29,042 nt of DNA, taken from contig CAWUIN010000033.1 in the NCBI GenBank assembly GCA_963922535.1, forward strand, positions 1 through 29,042. The letters run 5' to 3'. The stretch comes from Tectiglobus sp963922535 (GTDB lineage: Bacteria > Pseudomonadota > Alphaproteobacteria > Rhizobiales > Hyphomicrobiaceae). Below, in pieces: positions 6,157 to 14,340 of this stretch (positions are counted from its first letter, which is position 1; each line of letters begins with the position of its first letter). A model generated the notes under the pieces. The model saw nothing but the letters and a program-made list of their open reading frames with translations, was not told where the DNA came from and ran no database searches. The position numbers were made by a program, and so were the translations under genes.

Positions 6157-8817
6157 TCAGGCAGTCGCCGGATTTGGCTTGTTAGGATCGATGTGATATT
6201 TCTCTATCGCTTCACTGACCATCTTTGATGGAATCTTGTTTTCGTCCGCCAGTGCCTTTAGTGCTGCAACCGCTACAAAGTATCGGTCTACCTCGAAATG
6301 CGAACGAAGCTTGCGGCGGAAATCGGACCGGCCAAAACCATCGGTGCCAAGTACATGATACCGGTCTGGTACGTGGCTCCTGAGTTGTTCTGAAAACAAT
6401 TTCATGTAATCCGTCGAAGAAATGACCGGCCCGGGACAGCCTTGCGCCAGCACCTGTGTGATGTAAGGCACACGCGAGGGCTCTTCCGGATGCAGCATAT
6501 TCCAGCGCGTTACGGCATCGGCATCGCGCGCTAACTCGTTGTAACTTGTCACGGAATAAATATCCGCGCTGACACCGAAGTCCTGCTCCAGCAGATCCGC
6601 GCCGGCAATGACCTCATTAAGGATCGCGCCACTCCCCATTAGCTTGACAGTATTCCGCGCCTTGGCAGCATTGGCAGATCGCAGGCGATATATTCCTTTG
6701 ACGATGCCGTCTTCAGCTCCCTCAGGCATTGCCGGATGGTGGTAATTTTCGTTCATGGTTGTGATGTAGTAGAAGACGTCCTGCTGTTCCCCAACCATGC
6801 GGCGCAGCCCGTCACGCACAATTACGGCAAGTTCGTAGGCGAATGTAGGATCGTATGAAATACAGTTGGGAATGGTGGAGGCAAACAGATGGCTGTGGCC
6901 GTCTTCATGTTGCAACCCTTCGCCATTCAGCGTTGTTCGCCCTGAAGTTGCGCCGATCAAGAAGCCCCGGCTGCGTGAGTCTCCTGCCGCCCAGCAAAGA
7001 TCGTGAACGCGCTGAAATCCAAACATGGAATAATAGATATAAAACGGGATCATAATGACATTGGATGTCGAATAGCTCGTCGCCGCGGCAATCCACGATG
7101 ACATCGCGCCCGCCTCGTTAATCCCTTCCTGCAAAACCTGGCCGCTTTTATCTTCTTTATAATACATGAGCTGATCGGCATCCTGCGGCTGGTAGAGCTG
7201 GCCGACCTGGCTGAAAATGCCGTACTGGCGGAACATGCCCTCCATGCCGAAAGTCCGGCTTTCATCCGGCACGATCGGCACAACTCTCTTGCCGAGAGAT
7301 TTGTCACGCATCAACGCGTTTAAAACACGCACAAAGGCCATCGTCGTCGAAATTTGCCGGTCCCCGGACGACTCCAGCTGCCCCTTAAAAGTATTGAGCG
7401 AAGGCACTTCCAGAACGTCGTCCGATTTCGTACGGCGATGTGGAAGGTAGCCGCCCATTGCCTGGCGCCGAGCATGCAAATAGTTGTGCTCAGGTGAGCC
7501 TTCTGGAAATTTTACAAACGGCAGCTTCGGAATTTGCTCGTCCGTAACCGGAATTTTAAAGCGGTCGCGGAACTGCCTTAATGCATTTTCATCCATCTTT
7601 TTGGCCTGGTGCGATATCATCTGGCCCTCGCCAGCCTCGCCCATGCCGAAGCCCTTAACGGTCTTGGCCAGAATCACACTCGGCTGACCGACATGATCAA
7701 CCGCTGCCTTATAGGCCGCAAATACTTTGTGCGTATCGTGCCCGCCACGTTTGAGAGCCCAGATCCGTTCGTCTGACCAGTCAGCAACCATAGCTGCCGT
7801 TTCCGGATAGCGATTAAAAAATTTCTCGCGCACATAAGCGCCATCCTTGGATTTGAAATCCTGATATTCACCATCCAGGCATTCTTCCATCAACTGGCGC
7901 AAACGGCCGCTGTGATCGCGTGCGAGAAGTTCGTCCCAATCGCTTCCCCAAAGAACCTTGATGACGTTCCAGCCGGTTCCGCGGAAGTTGCCTTCCAGTT
8001 CCTGGATAATCTTGCCATTACCGCGCACCGGACCGTCAAGACGCTGCAGATTGCAGTTGATCACAAAAATCAGATTATCGAGCTTTTCGCGTCCAGCAAG
8101 GGAAATAGCGCCCAGGCTTTCCGGCTCATCCATTTCTCCGTCGCCGCAAAACACCCAGATCTTACGTTGTTCCGTATTGGCAAGACCGCGATGATTGAGG
8201 TATTTAAGGAAACGCGCAAGGTAGATCGACATAATCGGGCCAAGCCCCATCGAAACGGTTGGAAACTGCCAGAAATCAGGCATCAACCACGGATGGGGAT
8301 AGGAAGACAAACCCTTACCGTCGACTTCCTGACGGAAATTTATGAGTTGTTCCTCACTGAGGCGTCCCTCAAGGAAAGCCCGCGCATAAATTCCAGGCGA
8401 TGAATGGCCCTGATAAAAGATCAGATCGCCGCCATGCTGCTCCGACGGGGCGTGCCAGAAATGCTGGAAGCCGTTATCGTAAAGCATTGATGCCGATTGA
8501 AAAGACGCGATGTGACCGCCGAGTTCGGAACTTTCCTTATTGGCTTTGAGCACCATTGCAGCTGCGTTCCAGCGAATCACAGCGCGAATGCGGGTTTCTA
8601 TTTCGATATCGCCAGGATGAGGGGCCTGCTTTTCCAGCGGAATTGAATTGATATAAGCCGAATTGGCGGCAAACGGAACTCGCGCGCCAGAGCGCCTGGC
8701 CGTTGACACAACTTCTTCCAGAAGGTCATCGGCAACTCCTGTGCCTTCAAAAGCAATGACCGAATTTATTGCCTCGATCCACTCTGTGCGCTCTTGAACG
8801 TCATCTAATTTGGTCAT
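6157..8817 (-). CDS. aceE: pyruvate dehydrogenase E1, homodimeric type
   Basis: This thiamine-diphosphate enzyme decarboxylates pyruvate and acetylates the lipoyl groups of E2. The 886-residue length and colinear architecture match the E. coli AceE type rather than the split alpha/beta E1 (PdhA/PdhB) common in Rhizobiales. The ThDP/Mg motif runs from GDGEMDEPES (225-234) to INCNLQRLDGP. Residues near 50-60 (ANSAYINSI) and the C-terminal third (GTDGFGRSD) are also typical. The start ATG 8817 is preceded by GAGG six bases upstream; an upstream in-frame start at 8874 adds residues unlike the family. It is first in the operon aceE-aceF-lpd, with the palindrome at 8857-8875 directly upstream. Confidence 0.93.
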   Translation of the reverse strand: MTKLDDVQERTEWIEAINSVIAFEGTGVADDLLEEVVSTARRSGARVPFAANSAYINSIPLEKQAPHPGDIEIETRIRAVIRWNAAAMVLKANKESSELGGHIASFQSASMLYDNGFQHFWHAPSEQHGGDLIFYQGHSSPGIYARAFLEGRLSEEQLINFRQEVDGKGLSSYPHPWLMPDFWQFPTVSMGLGPIMSIYLARFLKYLNHRGLANTEQRKIWVFCGDGEMDEPESLGAISLAGREKLDNLIFVINCNLQRLDGPVRGNGKIIQELEGNFRGTGWNVIKVLWGSDWDELLARDHSGRLRQLMEECLDGEYQDFKSKDGAYVREKFFNRYPETAAMVADWSDERIWALKRGGHDTHKVFAAYKAAVDHVGQPSVILAKTVKGFGMGEAGEGQMISHQAKKMDENALRQFRDRFKIPVTDEQIPKLPFVKFPEGSPEHNYLHARRQAMGGYLPHRRTKSDDVLEVPSLNTFKGQLESSGDRQISTTMAFVRVLNALMRDKSLGKRVVPIVPDESRTFGMEGMFRQYGIFSQVGQLYQPQDADQLMYYKEDKSGQVLQEGINEAGAMSSWIAAATSYSTSNVIMIPFYIYYSMFGFQRVHDLCWAAGDSRSRGFLIGATSGRTTLNGEGLQHEDGHSHLFASTIPNCISYDPTFAYELAVIVRDGLRRMVGEQQDVFYYITTMNENYHHPAMPEGAEDGIVKGIYRLRSANAAKARNTVKLMGSGAILNEVIAGADLLEQDFGVSADIYSVTSYNELARDADAVTRWNMLHPEEPSRVPYITQVLAQGCPGPVISSTDYMKLFSEQLRSHVPDRYHVLGTDGFGRSDFRRKLRSHFEVDRYFVAVAALKALADENKIPSKMVSEAIEKYHIDPNKPNPATA

Positions 8818-8856
8818 TGCAACCTCGCAGCATAATCCTATAACTTGGTAAGATTG

Positions 8857-8875
8857 TTTGACCGGTAATGTCAAA
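8857..8875 (-). promoter_or_regulatory. palindromic operator candidate upstream of aceE
   Basis: TTTGAC-N7-GTCAAA is a perfect 6-bp dyad 40-58 bases before the aceE start. On the minus strand its outer arm contains TTGACA, a plausible -35 hexamer, although no convincing -10 follows at 17 bp. A dyad overlapping the promoter region would suit a repressor or activator of the PDH operon. The regulator is not identifiable from this window. The rest of 8876-9102 holds no gene that I can support. Confidence 0.4.
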
Positions 8876-9102
8876 TGGATTGGGTCAATTTATTGCAAAA
8901 TCTATCGCACACAACCACCGACAGAGGCCTGAAAAACGATCCATATTCACCCATCCATCTGCGCGGCGCGTGCCCACAAGCCTTTGTTTTGCTTTGTTAA
9001 GCAAGATTAAGGATAAATGGCGCACTCTCCGGCGTCTGCCTCCTGCACGACATAATCCCGCAGCATGGTTTTAAACTAGGCTGGGACACGATGCGTACCC
9101 GG

Positions 9103-9426
9103 CTACTCGTCAAACAAGGCGAGTTGATCTTTACTGGTTGGATTGCGGGGAATACGTCGGTGACGGCTAAAATCTACGCGGTCCAGAAGACCTGGATATT
9201 CCCGTTGAAAACGCTCTAGCGCCTTCGCACGCGATTCTGGATGCTTCCTGCCTTCCCAGATTTCATAGAGGCGGCGCGGATCGCAGCTATAGCGGGCAAC
9301 GATGATCTTGCGTGGCACTCTGAGCCAGCGCGCGATCCATATGTCAATCGCCTCAGTCTCGCTTAAGGCGTGGCGACTGGGCTTTTTATGAACTGGAGCA
9401 GGATCAAATAATGCAGGCAGCGTCAT
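9103..9426 (-). CDS. small conserved hypothetical protein, possible DNA-binding
   Basis: This 107-residue, strongly basic protein has unknown function. The central part (AIDIWIARWLRVPRKIIVARYSCDPRRLYEIWEG) has the spacing of a helix-turn-helix: two helices, then a short recognition-like helix. The next segment, ALERFQREYPGLLDRVDFSRHRRIPR, is rich in Arg and aromatic residues. It resembles uncharacterised small proteins I associate with Rhizobiales, from memory only. ATG 9426 is preceded by GGA at about 8 bases and lies downstream of a plausible minus-strand promoter. A longer frame from TTG 9516 would begin inside that promoter and is less likely. It is transcribed divergently from hisA and toward aceE. 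Confidence 0.6.
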   Translation of the reverse strand: MTLPALFDPAPVHKKPSRHALSETEAIDIWIARWLRVPRKIIVARYSCDPRRLYEIWEGRKHPESRAKALERFQREYPGLLDRVDFSRHRRIPRNPTSKDQLALFDE

Positions 9427-9487
9427 GATTTGGATCCGGCTTGCGGTACTTGTGTTTTTACGGCTTGACACGCGACAGGACAGCTTT

Positions 9488-9516
9488 ATTCCAATTTTCT
9501 CAGAGCGTGTCGTCAA
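9488..9516 (-). promoter_or_regulatory. putative promoter for the small hypothetical gene
   Basis: On the minus strand, TTGACG (9511-9516) and TGGAAT (9488-9493) are 17 bp apart. They would start transcription about 55 bases before ATG 9426. The -35 hexamer lies in the left arm of the inverted repeat at 9511-9562. Confidence 0.35.
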
Positions 9517-9562
9517 TTACCGCGCAAAGCATGACGAAGACGCATTTACGCGATAATTGACG
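9511..9562. repeat. inverted repeat between divergent genes
   Basis: Arms at 9511-9524 (CGTCAATTACCGCG) and 9549-9562 (CGCGATAATTGACG) pair at 13 of 14 positions around a 24-base loop. Each arm ends in TTGACG reading outward, so each supplies a -35-like hexamer to one of the two diverging genes. A shared regulator binding both arms is possible. Confidence 0.55.
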
Positions 9563-9583
9563 TTAGGTCCTTATAGATATTAC
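9557..9583 (+). promoter_or_regulatory. putative hisA promoter
   Basis: TTGACG (9557-9562) is followed after 15 bp by TATTAC (9578-9583), about 95 bases before the hisA start. The short spacer makes this tentative. The -35 lies in the right arm of the divergent inverted repeat. Confidence 0.3.
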
Positions 9584-9678
9584 TCAAAATAATTCATCTC
9601 ATCAAACCAAAATAACAAATCCGGCATTTGCAGCACTCCTGCCTGTACCAGCCGACATTGCGAACCAGGATAAATCTC

Positions 9679-10419
9679 GTGATACTTTTTCCTGCAATTG
9701 ATCTTAAGGACGGCCATTGTGTTCGCCTCAAGATGGGTGACATGGCTGAGGCGACGATCTTCAGCGATGACCCAGCAGCCCAGGCTGCAGAGTTTGAAAC
9801 GCAAGGTTTCGAATGGCTGCACATCGTCGATCTCAATGGTGCATTTGCCGGTAAACCGGTCAATGGCGCTGCTGTCGAAGCAATTCTGGCAGCCATTTCA
9901 ATTCCGGTCCAGCTTGGTGGCGGCATTCGCGATCTGGCAACTATTGAGATGTGGCTGGCCAAGGGCGTCAGTCGGATTATCCTTGGCACCGCCGCTGTTC
10001 GCGATCCTGATCTCGTGCGTTCTGCCTGCAGACAGTTTCCTGGCCGGATCGTTGTCGGAATAGATGCCAAAGACGGCAAGGTTGCTGTCGAGGGCTGGGC
10101 CGAAACGAGCGTGTTAACGGCTATCGAACTTGCCGGCCGTTTCGAGGATGCCGGCGTCGCGGCAATCATTTATACGGATATTGATCGCGATGGTGTGCTC
10201 AAAGGCCTTAATCTGCCATTGACGGCCGAGTTAGCAATGGCCACGTCAATACCTGTTATAGCATCCGGCGGTCTTGCCTCTATTGAAGATATTTGCCATC
10301 TCTTACAACCGGAATATGCAAAGCTGGCCGGCGCAATATCGGGACGTGCTCTCTACGATGGCAGGCTCGATCCGGCCGAAGCCTTGGCGCTTATTGCCGC
10401 CCAACGGAGCACATCTTGA
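9679..10419 (+). CDS. hisA: HisA, ProFAR isomerase
   Basis: HisA is a beta/alpha-barrel enzyme that isomerises the ProFAR aminoaldose to the ketose PRFAR in histidine biosynthesis. The 246-residue protein has the expected catalytic Asp8 (PAIDLKDG) and Asp129 (GIDAKDG). It also has the phosphate-binding glycine segments GGGIRD (about 80-85) and ASGGLAS. The start is GTG 9679, with AGGA eight bases upstream; a longer frame from 9628 adds 17 residues not seen in the family. Its TGA overlaps the TTG start of the next gene by 4 bp. In most alphaproteobacteria hisH precedes hisA; here the upstream gene is an unrelated divergent one. Confidence 0.93.
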   Translation: MILFPAIDLKDGHCVRLKMGDMAEATIFSDDPAAQAAEFETQGFEWLHIVDLNGAFAGKPVNGAAVEAILAAISIPVQLGGGIRDLATIEMWLAKGVSRIILGTAAVRDPDLVRSACRQFPGRIVVGIDAKDGKVAVEGWAETSVLTAIELAGRFEDAGVAAIIYTDIDRDGVLKGLNLPLTAELAMATSIPVIASGGLASIEDICHLLQPEYAKLAGAISGRALYDGRLDPAEALALIAAQRSTS

Positions 10420-11255
10420 AACTGACACTGATCTATGCTTACTGGCCTAACCAGCCCTTCGAAATGACATGGTGCGACCTGCCATGGACATTGCGTGACG
10501 CCGGCATAGCAAAGCGTCTGCACGACGATGGCTTCGATGTGCGCGAAACCATCCTGAGCCCGCGGGAAGAGCATCCGGAGGAACTGCGATCCGGCTTCCT
10601 GCTTGCCGCCCAGATCGCCAGTGAAATACGCACCGCCCGGGCTGAAGGCGAGCTGCCGGTGACGCTCTGCGGCAGCTGTGCAGTTGCCGCCATCGCCAAT
10701 GTTGCAGCGCTTGGCAGCCAGGACACCAGCGTCGCCTGGTTTGACGCCCATCCCGATCTGAATACTCCCGAAACAACCACGACGGGCATTTTCGAAGGCA
10801 TGGCGCTTGCCGCCGCAGCCGGTCTTGCCTGGTACGCCATGTCACGCGAACATTGCAAGCTTGAACACCCGATATCCCTGAAAAATACCGCACTTTTCGG
10901 TGCACGCAGCATCGATGCAGCTGAGCAGGCACTCATCGAGATGCACGGCGTGCCAATCATACAATCTGCCAGCGAGTTGAATAAACACCTCGGTGCGAAT
11001 ACAAGACCTACCTATGTCCACCTCGACATGGATGTGCATGATGAACTTGCTGTGCGCACCAATGCTTTTCCAGCCCCTGGCGGTCCCTCTGCTGACGAGG
11101 TTCGCACGGCACTGACCAGTATCAATGCCGTTGCATCGCTTTCCATTACCGGGCTGGATCCGATGGCAGCAGACACCGCAAGGGCAAGTCGCATTGCCAT
11201 TGAGCATGTACTCGCTATTGCCCACGAAATGTCGGATCGCGAATATAAAGAATAA
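10416..11255 (+). CDS. arginase/agmatinase-superfamily protein with variant active site
   Basis: This 279-residue protein belongs to the ureohydrolase fold, binuclear-metal enzymes that hydrolyse guanidino or formimino groups. Motifs seen are WFDAHPDLNTPET (Asp110, His112, Asp114) and HLDMDVHD (Asp204, Asp206), which supply five metal ligands. The sixth ligand, normally His in GGDHS, is Cys88 in CGSCA. The proton-shuttle His region of arginase (GNxHG) reads GIFEG here (Glu127). The Glu of EVNP, which contacts the guanidinium, seems replaced (TGLDP, about 245-249). It is therefore probably not an ordinary arginase, and the substrate is unknown. TTG 10416 is chosen because GGAG lies six bases upstream and TTGA overlaps the hisA stop, implying translational coupling; the frame is open further upstream only inside hisA. 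hisF follows after 7 bp. A formimino-type reaction linked to histidine metabolism is only a guess. Confidence 0.75.
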   Translation: MKLTLIYAYWPNQPFEMTWCDLPWTLRDAGIAKRLHDDGFDVRETILSPREEHPEELRSGFLLAAQIASEIRTARAEGELPVTLCGSCAVAAIANVAALGSQDTSVAWFDAHPDLNTPETTTTGIFEGMALAAAAGLAWYAMSREHCKLEHPISLKNTALFGARSIDAAEQALIEMHGVPIIQSASELNKHLGANTRPTYVHLDMDVHDELAVRTNAFPAPGGPSADEVRTALTSINAVASLSITGLDPMAADTARASRIAIEHVLAIAHEMSDREYKE

Positions 11256-11262
11256 CGTGCCT

Positions 11263-12033
11263 ATGCTCAAAACTCGCATCATACCCTGTCTGGACGTCAA
11301 AGACGGCCGTGTTGTCAAAGGCGTCAACTTTGTCGATCTTATCGATGCGGGAGATCCCGTGGAAGCTGCCGCAGCCTACGATGCGGCAGGCGCGGACGAA
11401 CTTTGTTTTCTCGACATTACGGCCAGTCACGAAGATCGCGGTATATTGCTGGATATCGTGCAGCATACAGCAGAGCGCTGCTTCATGCCGCTGACGGTCG
11501 GCGGCGGGGTCAGAACAGCTGCTGATATCCGTCAGCTGCTGCGGGCCGGAGCCGACAAGGTCTCGATCAACACGGCGGCGGTCGCAAACCGCCAGTTTGT
11601 TCGCGAAGCCTCGGAGAAATTCGGTGCGCAATGCATCGTCGTTGCCATTGACGCCAAAAAGGTTTCCGAACCGGGCACGCCTGAACGCTGGGAGATCTTT
11701 ACCCACGGCGGCCGCAAGCCAACCGGCATAAATGCAATTGAATACGCACAAGAGGTCACCGCACTGGGAGCTGGCGAACTCCTGCTCACCTCGATGGATC
11801 GCGATGGCACCAAGTCTGGCTTTGACATCCCGTTGACAAAAGCCATATCCGAAGCCGTTGCCATACCTGTTGTCGCCTCTGGCGGCGTTGGCGCATTGCA
11901 GCATATGGCCGAAGGTGTCATTAAAGGTAAGGCCAGCGCAGTTCTGGCGGCCTCCATATTCCACTTTGGAACGTTTACGATCAGCGAGGTCAAGCATTAC
12001 ATGGCCGCCGCTGGAATAGCCGTAAGACTATAG
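11263..12033 (+). CDS. hisF: HisF, imidazole glycerol phosphate synthase cyclase subunit
   Basis: HisF is the cyclase half of IGP synthase. It combines PRFAR with ammonia, normally channelled from the glutaminase subunit HisH, to give IGP and AICAR. The 256-residue barrel has catalytic Asp11 (PCLDVKDG) and Asp130 (AIDAKK), and the phosphate motifs TVGGGVR (78-84) and ASGGVG. ATG 11263 starts the conserved MLKTRIIPCLDV; GTG 11257, two codons earlier, is an alternative. It lies 7 bp after the arginase-like gene and so is probably the third gene of one mRNA. HisE, which often follows hisF in this group, is absent, and the next gene is unrelated. Confidence 0.94.
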   Translation: MLKTRIIPCLDVKDGRVVKGVNFVDLIDAGDPVEAAAAYDAAGADELCFLDITASHEDRGILLDIVQHTAERCFMPLTVGGGVRTAADIRQLLRAGADKVSINTAAVANRQFVREASEKFGAQCIVVAIDAKKVSEPGTPERWEIFTHGGRKPTGINAIEYAQEVTALGAGELLLTSMDRDGTKSGFDIPLTKAISEAVAIPVVASGGVGALQHMAEGVIKGKASAVLAASIFHFGTFTISEVKHYMAAAGIAVRL

Positions 12034-12171
12034 ACGACACAATGGCTCCATGCGGCAGTAAATTGCTTTGCGCATCGATGTCGGTCAAAAGCCTGTGATG
12101 AACGTTGACCAATCCTCATCCGCAACAAATGTATCTGCGTAAATCGCGTTAAACCGAGAGATTGGAAGCAC

Positions 12172-14337
12172 GTGCACCGGATCATTGCAATTGCATGCCA
12201 CCTGACCGTGGCCTTGACAGCCTTTATTTGCGCCATTGCGACTGCTGGCGCGCAGGAAATTGAACGCGCACCTAAGGTGCAGGCGGATCTCATTTCGCGT
12301 GTCACACACATTCTTCCCGGCCAGCCGTTCGAGATAGCACTGCGCCAGATTATAGAGCCGAAATGGCACACATACTGGAAGAACCCTGGTGATTCTGGCG
12401 AACCAACGCGTATCAGCTGGGAGTTACCGGACGGCTTTTCCGCCTCAGATATCGCCTGGCCAATACCAGAGGCTATACCGGTTGGCCCTCTCACCAACTA
12501 TGGATATTCGGATCAGGTTATTTTACCTGTAACCATCACGCCACCGGCGGCGTTACCAGCCGGGCCTGTCACTTTGACCGCAACCGCAACATGGCTCGTC
12601 TGTGAAAAAATATGCATTCCAGAAAGCGCGAAACTGTCGCTGACCCTGCCCGTTAGTACCGATAAAACAACTGCGCCGAGCGAATTTGAACAGATTTTCG
12701 ACATGGCGCAGCGCAGCCGGCCAATTGCGATCGACTGGCCGGTCTCGGCACAATTTGGAAGCGATCTCAGACTCGACGTTGATGCTCCAGATCTCAGCGC
12801 CGAAAGAATTACAAAGGTTGAGTTTTTTCCGGCCGAGTGGGGTTTTATTGACCATGCCGCGCCACAGCCCCTTGAATGGAGGCGACAAGGCGGCTTTACG
12901 CTCAAACTCAAGCCCGGAGAACTTGTTGCTGACCACATCAACAAGAATATTGAAGGTATCCTCGTTGTCACCGAAAATATTGGCGAAGGCACCGCGCGCA
13001 ACGGTTTCAATTTAACTGCGCAAATTCAGGCGGCTGCTCCCGTCATTGGCACAACAGAACAGGAAACCGCCGCAGTCGACGGCATCTCCGGGATTACGAT
13101 CTGGCATGCTATTGTGTTCGCCATTCTCGGCGGCATTATCCTCAATGCCATGCCCTGCGTATTGCCGATTTTGTCGCTGAAGATTATGTCGCTTGCTCAG
13201 CACTCAGGCGCCGACGCCCATCGCGGGGGCATCGCATATCTGGCTGGTGTGATGGCCAGCTTTGCCATCCTGGCAGCCATTCTGATATTACTCAGATCGC
13301 TTGGCGCAAGCCTTGGATGGGGGTTCCAATTTCAGTCGCCAGCATTTGTTCTGGCCATGATTGCACTCTTCTTCGCGCTTGGACTTTCAATGTCCGGTGT
13401 GTTCGATATCGGCGGCAGTGTCGTCGGCTTCGGTGAAACGCTGACACGACGGTCCGGGTTATCCGGTTCCTTTTTTACAGGCATGCTGGCGACGATTGCA
13501 GCAACGCCGTGTACGGCTCCCTATATGGGTGCGGCTATCGGCTACGCGTTTGTGCGTTCCGACATTGAGACGTTTGTTGTCCTGATGGCGCTTGGTCTTG
13601 GTTTTGCTGCACCGATTGTCCTGCTGTCTTTTGCGGATGCGGCACGTCGGATGCTGCCGAAGCCAGGGCCATGGATGGAAACGCTCAAGCAGGCACTCGC
13701 CTTCCCGCTTTATGCAACGGTGGCATGGCTTGCTTGGGTGCTCTCACAGCAAAGTGGCAGCGATGGTGTTTTAGCGATCGGGATCGTCCTCACAGGTGTC
13801 GCGTTAGCTGCCTGGATTATTGGACGGCCGATGGCTGAACTGCGCATCCGCCTGGGGCTTGCCGCCACGATCTTGATTGGCACTGGACTATTGCTGCCTG
13901 GCCTGCTCAGGGCACCGCCCGATATTCCGCCATCAAATTCTACCGCCGTTGACATGGATGGTGCCGAACGTTTTTCGCTGGATGCGGTTGAACAGCATCG
14001 GCGTGACGGCCGGCCGGTATTTGTCAATCTGACGGCTGCCTGGTGCATTTCCTGTAAGGTCAATGAACGCGTTGCCTTGTCCACCGACGGTTTCAGAGCA
14101 GCGCTGCATACACACAACATCGTTTATCTCAAAGGTGACTGGACCAATCGTAACGATGAGATTGCAGCTGTGCTGCGCTCCTTCGGACGCGCTGGCGTGC
14201 CGTTGTATCTTCTCTACCCGCCAGACACGACAAAGCAGCCACTCGTGCTGCCGCAGATCTTAACCGAGGCAACTGTCATCCAGTATTTTGCCTCTTTAAG
14301 TGGGACCACATCCGGTCCGCAATCCACAGGAGAATAG
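12172..14337 (+). CDS. ScsB-type DsbD, thiol-disulfide membrane reductase
   Basis: This 721-residue envelope protein passes electrons from cytoplasmic thioredoxin to periplasmic partners. It has a signal peptide (cleavage near AGA-QE, residue 27) and an N-terminal periplasmic domain with Cys144 and Cys148 in CEKIC. A multi-helix DsbD/CcdA transporter follows, with redox cysteines in MPCVLP (Cys329) and TPCTAP (Cys447). The C-terminal thioredoxin-like domain has WCISC (Cys625, Cys628). All three cysteine pairs are intact. The long N-terminal region resembles the ScsB subgroup rather than classical DsbD. The start is GTG 12172, right before a clear signal sequence, with a weak GGA upstream. The next gene begins 3 bp after its stop and encodes a periplasmic peroxiredoxin. 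Caulobacter ScsB is reported to reduce such a peroxiredoxin. Confidence 0.88.
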   Translation: MHRIIAIACHLTVALTAFICAIATAGAQEIERAPKVQADLISRVTHILPGQPFEIALRQIIEPKWHTYWKNPGDSGEPTRISWELPDGFSASDIAWPIPEAIPVGPLTNYGYSDQVILPVTITPPAALPAGPVTLTATATWLVCEKICIPESAKLSLTLPVSTDKTTAPSEFEQIFDMAQRSRPIAIDWPVSAQFGSDLRLDVDAPDLSAERITKVEFFPAEWGFIDHAAPQPLEWRRQGGFTLKLKPGELVADHINKNIEGILVVTENIGEGTARNGFNLTAQIQAAAPVIGTTEQETAAVDGISGITIWHAIVFAILGGIILNAMPCVLPILSLKIMSLAQHSGADAHRGGIAYLAGVMASFAILAAILILLRSLGASLGWGFQFQSPAFVLAMIALFFALGLSMSGVFDIGGSVVGFGETLTRRSGLSGSFFTGMLATIAATPCTAPYMGAAIGYAFVRSDIETFVVLMALGLGFAAPIVLLSFADAARRMLPKPGPWMETLKQALAFPLYATVAWLAWVLSQQSGSDGVLAIGIVLTGVALAAWIIGRPMAELRIRLGLAATILIGTGLLLPGLLRAPPDIPPSNSTAVDMDGAERFSLDAVEQHRRDGRPVFVNLTAAWCISCKVNERVALSTDGFRAALHTHNIVYLKGDWTNRNDEIAAVLRSFGRAGVPLYLLYPPDTTKQPLVLPQILTEATVIQYFASLSGTTSGPQSTGE

Positions 14338-14340
14338 AGC

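Noticed and set aside
11215..11997. 260-residue open frame antisense to hisF
   Set aside because: hisF on the plus strand is unambiguous; the antisense frame has no family features.
12083..12110. GGTCAA/TTGACC dyad upstream of the ScsB gene as an operator
   Set aside because: Only 6-bp arms with a 16-base spacer and no second copy; too weak to list.
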